Assembly (NCBI GenBank): GCA_002344125.1
Contig: DDTQ01000012.1
Coordinates: 273,360 to 337,359, forward strand
Origin: Ignavibacteria bacterium UBA2360
GTDB taxonomy: Bacteria; Bacteroidota; Ignavibacteria; Tepidaquicellales; OLB5
Reading direction: 5' to 3'
Length of the DNA stretch: 64,000 nt
Of this stretch, positions 1-8,273 are shown one piece after another. The stretch's first letter is position 1. The number at the start of each line of letters is the position of its first letter. The notes under the pieces are model-generated. The model saw nothing but the letters and a program-made list of their open reading frames with translations, had not been told where the DNA came from and ran no database searches. The translations under genes were made by a program, and so were the position numbers.

Positions 1-108
1 CTTTAGCAGGATTGCCAGTTACACGATCTGGCAATGATTATAATACCTGCAAATATAACAAAATTGATTTTTGTTGTAAAGGCGAAAAGAAAATTTGCTG
101 CAGTTAAC

Positions 109-137
109 AAAAAACCCCTCGTAAACGAGGGGTTTTT
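109..137 (-). terminator. Rho-independent terminator of the T9SS gene at 154-1215
   Basis: A perfect 8-bp stem CCCCTCGT/ACGAGGGG (115-122 and 125-132) has a 2-nt loop and is flanked by A-runs and T-runs. It lies 17 nt past the stop codon of the minus-strand gene and has a U-tail in that direction. The T-run on the other side could let it work for both strands. Confidence 0.9.
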
Positions 138-153
138 AAGTAATTAAGAATTA

Positions 154-1215
154 TTATTTCACAAGCAGCAATTTCTTTGTTTGGGTAAAACCGCCGCTTT
201 GGATGGTATAGAAATAAACACCGCTTGCCATTGAAGAAGCATTCCAGTTAACCATATAGGAACCGGCTGAGTATTCGCCATTGGCGAGCACTGCTACTTC
301 TTTTCCGTTTATATTGTGAATCTTAAGTGTAACCATTCCGTTTACGGGAATAGCAAACTCAATGTTTGTGCTTGGGTTAAACGGATTCGGGTAATTTTGT
401 GACAACTTGAATCCTTCAGGAATGCCAGTATTCAAATTTGTAATACCTGTCGTTGTGCTTACAACATAGCGAAGTTCACCGGTTAAAGCGCGCGATGAGA
501 ACCAAGTACCGCCTGTTGTGAAAACCGCTGAACGCGCGTCACCTGTTATTAGCCTTAAATTAGTATCAAGATAATTTTCAAGCGGCGGTGTGCCTGTACC
601 AAAATAGCGCGGTCCGCCGATCACAAGTTTGAGCGCTACGCCAACAGTATCACCTGCGGGCACGGGAATAGGTCCGATATTTATCAGCTCGGAAATTCCG
701 TTAGCAACCGGTCCCTGGAATCCATCGGCTGTATCAATACATGTCCAGCCTGCCAGTGAGCTGCCGGGACCGGACCCTACGGGTCCGCCAAGCGCGTTAC
801 CATCGCGAATATAAACTTCAATTCTAACCGGTGCGCCGGCTGTTAAAGAGAGAGCTGTCTTAATAGCCGTAACATACAGATCTCTTGGGCCGCCTATCAG
901 GTTAAACAGCATACCTGCACCTGCTGCGCTAAGACCGTTATTTGCGGGTCCGGGATTAGCAGGAAGTGTAATTGTATCGGCGAGACTAAAATCAGTTGTA
1001 AAATTTATAAATTTGTTTAGCTGTGAAGATGTGTTTAAGTTTGTAACAGGAGCCCCGGTTGAAATAGTAATATTGACGGGGTTGAGATTTTCTGATGCGA
1101 TGGCGTCAATATCTCTATCACCGGAAAATTCAAAGCTTCCGTTGAATGAAAAAACAACAGCTGCGATCAGCAGCACAAAAAAAGGAATCTTGTACCCTGT
1201 GTACTTGAATTTCAT
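154..1215 (-). CDS. Secreted protein with T9SS type A sorting domain
   Basis: This 353-residue protein is predicted to be exported by Sec and then released or surface-anchored by the type IX secretion system. Residues 1-28 form a signal peptide (basic start, then a hydrophobic stretch ending near FSFNGSF). The last ~80 residues are a typical C-terminal sorting domain: the NYPNPFNPSTNIEF motif, the middle element LKIHNINGKEV, GVYFYTI, and the end TKKLLLVK. The middle (about 50-260) is a Gly/Pro/Thr-rich beta-type region with no family I can name. The ATG at 1215 has a GGAGG ribosome site just upstream, which fixes the start. A strong terminator follows. It is monocistronic and divergent from the gene at 1400. 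Function beyond secretion is unknown. Confidence 0.88.
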   Translation of the reverse strand: MKFKYTGYKIPFFVLLIAAVVFSFNGSFEFSGDRDIDAIASENLNPVNITISTGAPVTNLNTSSQLNKFINFTTDFSLADTITLPANPGPANNGLSAAGAGMLFNLIGGPRDLYVTAIKTALSLTAGAPVRIEVYIRDGNALGGPVGSGPGSSLAGWTCIDTADGFQGPVANGISELINIGPIPVPAGDTVGVALKLVIGGPRYFGTGTPPLENYLDTNLRLITGDARSAVFTTGGTWFSSRALTGELRYVVSTTTGITNLNTGIPEGFKLSQNYPNPFNPSTNIEFAIPVNGMVTLKIHNINGKEVAVLANGEYSAGSYMVNWNASSMASGVYFYTIQSGGFTQTKKLLLVK

Positions 1216-1399
1216 ACATCCTCCATTAATTTGGTTTGTAATTTATAAAACTAATCATTTCTTCAGAACAAATCAATTGAAAACAGGTTCATATGACCTT
1301 GAATTGATTAACTAATACAACTAATACAAATTTTAGCTTTTTAAATAGTGAGATGTTTTAGTAAATTTGCATGAAAGGTTTAAGCCAGATATTAACAAT

Positions 1400-2290
1400 A
1401 TGATACTAAAATTATGTGTTACAATATTATTATTTAATGTTTACTTGTTTGCTCAGCAAACGGTATTATTCAAAGCCCCCCCGGGCAACATTACATTACC
1501 TTCTGTTATAGCAGATGAGAACAGCACCCCGAAATCTACCGGTTTGGGAATAATAGAATCCAAATGGGCACCATCAACGCAGCCTGCTGCGGAAACACTG
1601 CTTGAAACATATTCAGCTTCCCCGGAGTCAGGGATAAGAAAAATAATAAATGATATACTTGTAAAAGCCAATATATCCGGTGATAATATCAGCAAATTAA
1701 ACATCAGCTTTAAGAGCTCGGGCCTTGAAGAAAAGGGAATAGATAAGAACGACGCCGTTTTTAATGAAGATTTTGCAGCCAAGCATCCGGGAGATAATCT
1801 ATATCTAGTGACGAAGTTATACCGCACAAACAACGCCGTCATAGAGATCACTGAAACCGGAGCCTCTGAGTTTAACCCCGAAATTAAAAACGCAATATCA
1901 GAGGGTCTAAGGTTCGGCAATAAAACAGAAACTGCGCTTGAGAACAGGATGCTGGTTGAAATTCAATACCTTGTGTTTGCGTTTGAGTATATCCCTTTAA
2001 CAATAGAAAGAGTATCAGATAAATCGATTGTTGTACCGATGTATTATACTGTTGATATTGGTTTGAACGGTATTTCTACAATGACGGTGACAGAATATTC
2101 CCAAAATAATCTTCACGTAAATATAGGTTCTGCAAGTATTACAAAACCTGTTGAGTTCAAGATCTCAAACACTGATCCTAAAAACGCCTTCAGGGTGGGG
2201 AGCAGGGAAGCTTACTCAATTACTTTTATTGAATCCAGCGGAAACAAAGTAACATTTTCTATTTCAGGATTCAGCGTTTCGTTCCCATAG
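1400..2290 (+). CDS. Hypothetical secreted protein
   Basis: This 296-residue protein has a clear signal peptide (MILKLCVTILLFNVYLFAQ, cleavage near AQ-Q). I chose the ATG at 1400 because it begins directly with the signal sequence; an in-frame TTG at 1367 would add 11 charged residues in front of it. The mature part has a low-complexity Ser/Thr/Pro region (about 20-60) and then a mixed region rich in beta-type segments, with VEIQYLVFAFEYIPL and a terminal stretch ending in SGFSVSFP. No catalytic motif, sorting domain or known family is visible. It is probably periplasmic or in the outer membrane by default. The following SET gene is on the same strand 86 nt away, so co-transcription is possible but not shown. 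Confidence 0.72.
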   Translation: MILKLCVTILLFNVYLFAQQTVLFKAPPGNITLPSVIADENSTPKSTGLGIIESKWAPSTQPAAETLLETYSASPESGIRKIINDILVKANISGDNISKLNISFKSSGLEEKGIDKNDAVFNEDFAAKHPGDNLYLVTKLYRTNNAVIEITETGASEFNPEIKNAISEGLRFGNKTETALENRMLVEIQYLVFAFEYIPLTIERVSDKSIVVPMYYTVDIGLNGISTMTVTEYSQNNLHVNIGSASITKPVEFKISNTDPKNAFRVGSREAYSITFIESSGNKVTFSISGFSVSFP

Positions 2291-2376
2291 TTATAAGCCT
2301 GGATCATTTTACTTGTTTCAGTTCTATCGGGTTTACCCATGCGAACAAAGATCATTTTTAATTTATTGGAATTTTA

Positions 2377-2730
2377 ATGCAATTCAGACTTAAGAAATCT
2401 ACAATCGAAGATGCCGGGATTGGCGTTTTCGCCACCTCATTCATTAAAAAGGGCGATAAACTTCATACGCTATTCCATGAAAATGATGTTATATGGGTAT
2501 CCAATGAAGATTATGATAAACTTGATATTCCGCATGAGCTGAAAGAGAATTTTTCCATTAAGTTTGAAGATGGATATTCAATGCCGGGTGATTTTAACCG
2601 CATTAGTGTTGGATGGTACCTGAATCACTCTGATACCCCAAACCTGCACTCAGATGAAGACTATGAGTATTATGCATCCCGTGATATACAGCCCGGCGAA
2701 GAGTTATTTATTGATTACGAGGGGTTATAG
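2377..2730 (+). CDS. SET domain-containing protein (putative protein-lysine methyltransferase)
   Basis: This 117-residue protein consists almost only of a minimal SET domain. The start has the SET opening pattern (residues 8-24, EDAGIGVFATSFIKKGD). The pseudoknot elements are present: SVGWYLNHSDTPNL carries the N-H-S triplet expected to contact S-adenosylmethionine, and the C-terminal GEELFIDYEGL supplies the catalytic-type tyrosine. There is no pre-SET or post-SET cysteine cluster. Small bacterial SET proteins of this size are known, but their substrates are generally undefined, so the target is unknown here. It follows the hypothetical secreted protein gene. Two palindromes just after its stop codon may matter for its 3' end. 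Confidence 0.85.
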   Translation: MQFRLKKSTIEDAGIGVFATSFIKKGDKLHTLFHENDVIWVSNEDYDKLDIPHELKENFSIKFEDGYSMPGDFNRISVGWYLNHSDTPNLHSDEDYEYYASRDIQPGEELFIDYEGL

Positions 2731-2736
2731 TCACTT

Positions 2737-2754
2737 TATACCCATTCGGGTATA
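2737..2754. promoter_or_regulatory. Palindrome TATACCC-N4-GGGTATA, copy 1
   Basis: A perfect 7-bp inverted repeat with a 4-nt spacer begins 6 nt after the SET gene stop. A second copy follows with its start 42 bp away, and the flanks match too (CACTTT before, AATT after). It could be a regulator-binding pair or an RNA hairpin. Confidence 0.55.
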
Positions 2755-2778
2755 ATTATGCACTGTTTATTACACTTT

Positions 2779-2796
2779 TATACCCTATCGGGTATA
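2779..2796. promoter_or_regulatory. Palindrome TATACCC-N4-GGGTATA, copy 2
   Basis: This is the second perfect 7-bp inverted repeat of the pair, 42 bp (about four helical turns) from the first. It lies between the SET gene and the opposite-strand terminator at 2811-2845. No start codon sits directly behind it on the plus strand. Confidence 0.55.
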
Positions 2797-2810
2797 AATT
2801 GATCTAAGAA

Positions 2811-2845
2811 AACAAAAAGCCTCTCATATTTTAAATGAGAGGCTT
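2811..2845 (-). terminator. Minus-strand Rho-independent terminator behind an 11-codon ORF
   Basis: An 11-bp perfect stem AAGCCTCTCAT/ATGAGAGGCTT (2817-2827 and 2835-2845) is followed on the minus strand by a T-rich tail. On the plus strand no T-run follows, so its direction is minus. The only minus-strand coding candidate directly upstream is the short ORF at 2864-2899. Confidence 0.8.
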
Positions 2846-2863
2846 CAAATAGGATTGGGCAGG

Positions 2864-2899
2864 TTATGCCCTTGCCCTCCTAAAACTTATACTTATCAT
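2864..2899 (-). CDS. Candidate 11-residue peptide MISISFRRARA (leader-type ORF)
   Basis: On the minus strand a perfect AAGGAG (2905-2910) lies 5 nt before an ATG. The ORF reads MISISFRRARA and stops. Three of its last six codons are AGG. The coding end can fold with downstream sequence (GGGCA...TGCCC), and a strong terminator follows at 2845-2811. This is the layout of an attenuator leader or of a small stand-alone peptide RNA. No minus-strand gene follows before 1215, so a classical leader role has no visible target. The call rests on arrangement only. Confidence 0.4.
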   Translation of the reverse strand: MISISFRRARA

Positions 2900-3058
2900 A
2901 CACGCTCCTTTCTCAGTGGGTCTGCTTTTTGAATTCCCCCACATACCAATATAACTAAATTTTAACAAAATTTATCCCCAATTTTAGCAACAATCAGATT
3001 ATTTTTTGTAAAGTATTGTAAATCAAATTATCAAAAAATCTGAATCAATAACTTTCGC

Positions 3059-3086
3059 TTCACATTTGACATTTCACAATTCACAT
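3059..3086 (-). repeat. 4 x 7-bp tandem repeat near the 3' end of the DHODH-like gene
   Basis: Read on the minus strand this is ATGTGAA-TTGTGAA-ATGTCAA-ATGTGAA, exactly four heptamers in register. It lies 19 nt past the stop codon of the gene at 3106-4101. It belongs to the family of 28-bp arrays seen after several stop codons in this window. Confidence 0.7.
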
Positions 3087-3105
3087 TCTGCACTTTATGA
3101 CTGCT

Positions 3106-4101
3106 TCACTTAAAACTATTCAGTGCCTTCATATAATTTGCTCTTTCAAACGCACCGGGGTTGGCAACAGATTTATGGCTCATTGAGCCACGCATCATTT
3201 TCAGTGAATCGTATTCATGTTCTGTCATCCATTTTTCCATATCAGCCAGTATGGTTTTAATATGATCTATCCCGTACTTATGCAGTGCAGCAAAGATCTG
3301 CGTAACAGCTGCGCCGGTCATTGTAAGCTTCAGAACGTCCTCGGCGGTGTTTACACCGCTTGTGGCTGCAAGCGAAGCGTTCACTCTGCCGTACAATATA
3401 GCTATCCATCTGAGCGGCAGGCGCATAGATTGGCTGTTGCTTAACAGCACATTTGGCACAACTTCGAGATTTTCAAGGTCAATATCCGGCTGATAAAACC
3501 TGTTGAATAAAACCAATCCGTCAACTCCCTCGTTATCTAATCTTTTTGCAAAGTGACCCAGTGCGCTGATGTAGGGACTTATCTTCATCGCAACCGGGAT
3601 CCCGATATTTGCCTTAACTGAGCGAAGAGTTTCAACGTAGATATTTTCTATGTCTTCAGAAGAGGTATTGAAATCCGTGGCAAGCATATACATATTAAGC
3701 TCAAGCGCATCAGCGCCGGCTTCTTCTATCAGCTTGGCATATTTAGTCCAGCCGCCATCAGTGCAGCCGTTCAAACTTCCTATTACGGGAATATTTACGC
3801 TCTTCTTAATATTATGCAAATGCTCAAGGTACTCCTCGGGTCCAAGGTTATAGCTTTGTTCAGGGAAGTACGTCAATGCTTCGGCATGTGTATCTTCATG
3901 ATAGGAAGTATGATGATAAAGCTCAAGAGCTTCGTGTGTTATCTGTTCCTCAAAAAGTGAATACATTACAATTGCCGATGCTCCGGCATCTTCCATTTTT
4001 TTCGCGTTGCCAATATCACGCGTAAGCGGTGAAGCCGATGGAACAATCGGGTTCTTAAGATTCATTCCGAGATAATGTGTTGAGAGGTCTATTTTTGACA
4101 T
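3106..4101 (-). CDS. Dihydroorotate dehydrogenase-like FMN protein
   Basis: This 331-residue TIM-barrel flavoprotein belongs to the dihydroorotate dehydrogenase/PreA-like superfamily. The N-terminus has the class signature YLGMNLKNPIVPSASPLT. Further barrel-strand motifs are visible: VIGSLNG, GADALELNMY, PVAMKISPY, and a phosphate-binding-like region around ATSGVNTAEDVLK. It lacks the extra iron-sulfur domains of PreA. Genes of this type are often found beside pyruvate:ferredoxin oxidoreductase, as here: nifJ lies 104 nt upstream on the same strand, so the two may be co-transcribed. Whether it makes orotate or acts in another redox reaction cannot be read from the sequence, so I give no pyr symbol. 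Confidence 0.85.
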   Translation of the reverse strand: MSKIDLSTHYLGMNLKNPIVPSASPLTRDIGNAKKMEDAGASAIVMYSLFEEQITHEALELYHHTSYHEDTHAEALTYFPEQSYNLGPEEYLEHLHNIKKSVNIPVIGSLNGCTDGGWTKYAKLIEEAGADALELNMYMLATDFNTSSEDIENIYVETLRSVKANIGIPVAMKISPYISALGHFAKRLDNEGVDGLVLFNRFYQPDIDLENLEVVPNVLLSNSQSMRLPLRWIAILYGRVNASLAATSGVNTAEDVLKLTMTGAAVTQIFAALHKYGIDHIKTILADMEKWMTEHEYDSLKMMRGSMSHKSVANPGAFERANYMKALNSFK

Positions 4102-4205
4102 AATATTTTTTTTCTTTTCTTGGAGTGCACTGACTGCACAGCCAGTTCAGTGCTGTTTTGAATTGATCTATTGAGCATTGAAGCTGTCAATGTACTCCAA
4201 TGTGT

Positions 4206-7200
4206 TTATATCTTTACAAATGCCTTTTGATAATCTGCTGAAAGATCTTCATACATCTTCCAGCGTTTGTTAACATCTTCCTGTGCTTCAGTCATAAGTA
4301 TCTTCGCCTGTTCCGGGTGACTCTTTGTCAGCATCTTGTACCTGGTTTCCATATAAGCATAATCAGCCAGTTTGATCTTTGGAGGTTTACTATCAAGTTT
4401 AAACGGTGATTCACCGCTGCTAATTGACTCAGGGTTAAACCTGAAGAGCGGCCAGTAACCTGATTCAACAGCTGCTTTCTGGTTCTGGTTAGCAGTTCTC
4501 ATATTTATCCCGTGAGCAATACAATGACTGTATGCAATTATAAGCGATGGTCCGTCATATTTTTCAGCTTCGGTGAATGCTTTCAGGGTTTGGGAATCAC
4601 TTGCTCCCAAAGCAACCCTTGCAACATAAACATTTCCGTAGCTAACCGCAAGAAGACCGAGATCTTTCTTGGCCGTAGTTTTACCCGCCGCGGAAAATTT
4701 CGCAACAGCCGCGCGCGGCGTTGATTTTGAGGTCTGACCGCCTGTATTTGAATACACTTCCGTATCAAGCACCAAAAGGTTAACATTCTTGCCTGAGAGC
4801 AGTACATGATCCAGACCGCCGAATCCTATATCATAAGCCCATCCATCGCCGCCCATTATCCACACAGATTTTTTAACAAGGTAATCACTCAGCCATTCCA
4901 GCGACCTGGCTCCATCACCCTTTATGTTCTTTAGTTTCTTTTTCAGATCATGAACTCTTGCTCTCTGATTAAAAATGCCAAGCTCATCATCCTGGTTTGC
5001 ATTCAGTATTTCATCAGCCATTTTTTCGCCAATTTCCGGCGCGAACCTCTTAAGCAGGAATTCTGCCTGCTCTTTATGTTTATCTATTGCAAGGCGGTAA
5101 CCTAAGCCAAACTCCGCGTTATCTTCAAATAGGGAATTGCTCCATGCGGGTCCGCGGCCATCTTTGTTCTTTGTCCACGGTGTAGTTGGCAGATTTCCGC
5201 CGTAGATGCTCGAGCAGCCCGTAGCATTCGCTATAACAGCGCGATCGCCAAACAACTGGCTTACAAGTTTTACGTATGGAGTCTCACCGCAGCCAAGGCA
5301 TGCCCCGGAAAACTCAAACAACGGCTGCAGGAACTGCGAATCTTTAACTGCCGATGTATTCACTTTTGTCCTGTCAACTTCCGGCAGGTTGAGGAAGTAA
5401 TCAAAATTGACCGCTTCTTTTTCTCTTAAACCGTCTGTTTCGTTTGACACCATATTTATTGCTTTGAAACGGGTTTCCTGTTTATTTTTCGCAGGGCAAA
5501 CTTCTACGCAAATTCCGCAGCCGGTGCAGTCTTCAACTGCGACCTGCAAACTGTACTGCGCGCTTTCGCCGTACTCTTTGCCTCTGTACTTGGTGTATTT
5601 GAATGTTTCCGGTACATTAAGCAGCTCAGAAGCATCGTAAACCTTGGGTCTGATAGCAGCGTGCGGGCAAACTATTGCGCACTTGTTGCATTGGATACAA
5701 ACATTCGTATCCCAAACAGGAACTTCAAGCGCAATATTCCTTTTTTCCCACATTGCTGTGCCTGAAGGATAAGTACCGTCATCAGGAAGCATACTTACCG
5801 GGATCATATCACCGCGTCCCTCAATCATCATTGAAGTCACACTCCGTACAAACTCAGGCGCTTTTGCTGAAACAGTTTCACGCATCATCAGTTCACCTGA
5901 AACAGATCTCGGGATCTGTACTTCAAACAGGTTGGCAAGCGTTTGGTCAACGGAATCAAAATTCATCTTAACAACCGCTTCGCCTTTTTTCCCGTAGGTT
6001 TTTTCAATCGTTTTTTTGATCTTGGCAATTGCTTCTTCACGGGGAAGTATGTTTGATATTGCGAAGAAACAGGTTTGCATTATGGAATTTATCCTTACAC
6101 CCATCCCGGTTTCTTTGGCAACCTTATAAGCATCAATAACGTAGAATTTTATCTTCTTATCAATTATTGTTTGCTGCACCTTTTTGGGCAGTTCACTAAA
6201 TACCTGTTCCTTTGGTATGAGCGTATTCAAAAGGAATGTTGCGCCTTCATCAGCATTTGCCAGCATATCAATTCTATCAAGGAATGATGGCTGGTGGCAT
6301 GCGATAAAATTAGCTTTTGTGATGAGGTAAGTTGAGCGAATAGGTTTGGGTCCGAACCGCAAATGCGAGGTCGTCATTGAACCTGATTTTTTGGAATCAT
6401 ATACAAAATAACCCTGCGCAAAATTATCTGTTTCTTCACCGATGATCTTTATTGAGTTCTTATTCGCGCCAACTGTGCCATCTGCTCCAAGCCCGAAGAA
6501 CATTCCGCGGAATGTCTCAGGATCTTCAACGGATAGCGCCGGATCAAATTCTAGGCTTGTATTTGTAACATCATCAATTATGCCAATTGTAAAATGATTC
6601 TTAGGATTCTCTTTCTTAAGCTCATCATATACGGCTTTTATCATAGTTGGGGTGAATTCTTTTGAAGATAAGCCGTACCTGCCGCCTGTAATTTTGGGGA
6701 ATTTCTTAAGCCTGAGTGTTCCGTAATTGTATGATTCAGTTACAGCATTTACAATATCCAAATACAGGGGCTCGCCGCCGGAACCGGGTTCTTTGGTTCT
6801 ATCCAGCACGGAAATTTTTTCGGCTGTAGCAGGAATTACTTCAAGCAGATGCTCCGGTGAAAACGGTCTGTATAGCCTTACTGTTACCAAACCAACTTTT
6901 TCGCCCTTTGCAATTAGCCAGTCAGTAATTTCCTTTGCAGGCTCGTTGCCTGAGCCCATTATTACAATAACTCTTTCAGCTTCGGGGTGGCCGTAGTAAT
7001 CAAACAGCCTGTACTTCCTGCCGGTAATTTCCCGGAATCTATCCATATACTTCTGAACAATTGCAGGGCAATTGTTGTAATACTTGTTTACGGTTTCACG
7101 CGCCTGGAAATATACATCAGGATTCTGCGCTGTGCCGCGTATGAACGGATTATCGGGTGTTAACGCTCTTTTTCTGTGCTGCAGGATCAGCTCTTCGCTT

Positions 7201-7784
7201 ACCATTGCTTTCATATCATCATAGGTAAGCTCTTCAATTTTCATTACTTCGTGAGATGTGCGGAAGCCATCGAAGAAATGGAGGAACGGTATTCTGGCCT
7301 CAAGGGTGGATGCCTGCGCTATGAGCGCCATATCCATTGCTTCCTGCACCGATGCCGAGGCAAGCATGGCAAACCCTGTTTGCCTTACAGCCATCACATC
7401 ACTGTGATCGCCGAAGATCGAAAGACCCTGGGCGGCAATGGAGCGTGCGGTAACATGGAATACTGTTGAAGTAAGCTCGCCCGCAATTTTGTACATGTTG
7501 GGTATCATAAGCAACAGACCCTGCGATGCGGTGAAGGTAGTAGTAAGCGCGCCGTTCTGCAGTGCGCCGTGAACCGCGCCGGAGGCGCCGCCTTCTGACT
7601 GCATTTCCTGCACGGTGGGAACAATGCCCCACAAGTTGGGTTTTTCTTCTGATGCCCACTGGTCGCAAAGCTCTCCCATATTTGATGATGGTGTTATTGG
7701 GTAGATTGCGCAAACTTCGTTTAAATTGTATGCAATATAAGCAGTTGCTTCATTGCCGTCTATTGTTACCTTTTTACGTTCCAT
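4206..7784 (-). CDS. nifJ: Pyruvate:ferredoxin (flavodoxin) oxidoreductase
   Basis: This single-chain enzyme of 1192 residues has the usual length for PFOR. It reversibly converts pyruvate and CoA to acetyl-CoA and CO2 with reduced ferredoxin. Domains in order: the pyrimidine-binding domain with YPITPSS near residue 30, the gamma-type domain (about 420-630), two [4Fe-4S] motifs CIQCNKCAIVCP (about 695) and CTGCGICVEVCP (about 748), a further cysteine pair in CLGCGE (about 825), and the TPP-binding domain with GDGWAYDIG (about 975) and NTGGQTSKST. All key cysteines are present. An FNR/CRP-like palindrome lies 65-78 bp upstream of the ATG, which fits oxygen-responsive control. The DHODH-like gene follows downstream. 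Confidence 0.97.
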   Translation of the reverse strand: MERKKVTIDGNEATAYIAYNLNEVCAIYPITPSSNMGELCDQWASEEKPNLWGIVPTVQEMQSEGGASGAVHGALQNGALTTTFTASQGLLLMIPNMYKIAGELTSTVFHVTARSIAAQGLSIFGDHSDVMAVRQTGFAMLASASVQEAMDMALIAQASTLEARIPFLHFFDGFRTSHEVMKIEELTYDDMKAMVSEELILQHRKRALTPDNPFIRGTAQNPDVYFQARETVNKYYNNCPAIVQKYMDRFREITGRKYRLFDYYGHPEAERVIVIMGSGNEPAKEITDWLIAKGEKVGLVTVRLYRPFSPEHLLEVIPATAEKISVLDRTKEPGSGGEPLYLDIVNAVTESYNYGTLRLKKFPKITGGRYGLSSKEFTPTMIKAVYDELKKENPKNHFTIGIIDDVTNTSLEFDPALSVEDPETFRGMFFGLGADGTVGANKNSIKIIGEETDNFAQGYFVYDSKKSGSMTTSHLRFGPKPIRSTYLITKANFIACHQPSFLDRIDMLANADEGATFLLNTLIPKEQVFSELPKKVQQTIIDKKIKFYVIDAYKVAKETGMGVRINSIMQTCFFAISNILPREEAIAKIKKTIEKTYGKKGEAVVKMNFDSVDQTLANLFEVQIPRSVSGELMMRETVSAKAPEFVRSVTSMMIEGRGDMIPVSMLPDDGTYPSGTAMWEKRNIALEVPVWDTNVCIQCNKCAIVCPHAAIRPKVYDASELLNVPETFKYTKYRGKEYGESAQYSLQVAVEDCTGCGICVEVCPAKNKQETRFKAINMVSNETDGLREKEAVNFDYFLNLPEVDRTKVNTSAVKDSQFLQPLFEFSGACLGCGETPYVKLVSQLFGDRAVIANATGCSSIYGGNLPTTPWTKNKDGRGPAWSNSLFEDNAEFGLGYRLAIDKHKEQAEFLLKRFAPEIGEKMADEILNANQDDELGIFNQRARVHDLKKKLKNIKGDGARSLEWLSDYLVKKSVWIMGGDGWAYDIGFGGLDHVLLSGKNVNLLVLDTEVYSNTGGQTSKSTPRAAVAKFSAAGKTTAKKDLGLLAVSYGNVYVARVALGASDSQTLKAFTEAEKYDGPSLIIAYSHCIAHGINMRTANQNQKAAVESGYWPLFRFNPESISSGESPFKLDSKPPKIKLADYAYMETRYKMLTKSHPEQAKILMTEAQEDVNKRWKMYEDLSADYQKAFVKI

Positions 7785-7844
7785 TGATTTTTAGCGTTTA
7801 AAACATATTTTTACTACTCAAAATTAACACTATTGGTCATTATT

Positions 7845-7866
7845 AAATATGATTTCAATCATATTT
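7845..7866 (-). promoter_or_regulatory. FNR/CRP-like palindrome upstream of nifJ
   Basis: The site is a 22-bp perfect palindrome, AAATATGATT-TC-AATCATATTT. Its core ATGAT-N4-ATCAT resembles the FNR/CRP family box TTGAT-N4-ATCAA. It is centred about 70 bp before the nifJ start codon. Pyruvate:ferredoxin oxidoreductase is a sensible target for an anaerobiosis regulator. The regulator itself is not in this window. Confidence 0.55.
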
Positions 7867-7947
7867 CTACCTGTTTTTCAGCATACAAATTAGGGTGTAC
7901 TAAAAATTTCAAAAAAAGTATATATTTATACAAATTTAATTCACCCG

Positions 7948-7969
7948 TTGTTGGAGTTGTCTCCAACAA
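7948..7969 (+). promoter_or_regulatory. Inverted repeat before the DUF2442 gene
   Basis: Arms TTGTTGGAG and CTCCAACAA (9 bp, perfect) are separated by 4 nt and end 27 nt before the ATG at 7997. It could be an operator for self-control of the DUF2442 gene, as is common for antitoxin-like proteins, or a 5'-UTR hairpin. Confidence 0.45.
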
Positions 7970-7996
7970 AGATCAAGTAATTACACTAATCAAGTT

Positions 7997-8245
7997 ATGA
8001 TAGTAGAACCCAAAGAAGTTAAAGCGCTTGAAAACTACCGCATTTTCCTGAAATTTTCTGACGGGAAAGAGGGGATTGTGGATCTTTCTGAATTTCGGGG
8101 AAAAGGCATGTTTAAGGCATGGGATGAGAACGGGCTATTTGGGAAAGTTCATATTGATAAAGAAACAAAAGCTATTGCATGGAATGAAGGGCTTGAGCTT
8201 GATGTGAACAATCTTTACCTTAAATTGATGGGCAAGAGTTTTTGA
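7997..8245 (+). CDS. DUF2442 domain-containing protein
   Basis: This 82-residue protein matches the DUF2442 pattern: VKALENYRIFLKFSDGKEGIVDLSE, then a short helical part, and the end KAIAWNEGLELDVNNLYLKL. Members are small soluble proteins often found next to DUF4160 or other toxin-antitoxin-like partners, and some are thought to bind DNA. No DUF4160 partner is present: the next gene is the opposite-strand vsr. It therefore stands alone, perhaps as an orphan antitoxin. A 9-bp inverted repeat lies just upstream. Confidence 0.75.
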   Translation: MIVEPKEVKALENYRIFLKFSDGKEGIVDLSEFRGKGMFKAWDENGLFGKVHIDKETKAIAWNEGLELDVNNLYLKLMGKSF

Positions 8246-8273
8246 TGAGTGGAAGAATTGAATGCTATAAAGA

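Noticed and set aside
1453..1920. Minus-strand ORF of 155 residues opposite the hypothetical secreted protein
   Set aside because: The plus-strand frame has a clean signal peptide and longer extent; the minus frame has no start signal or family.
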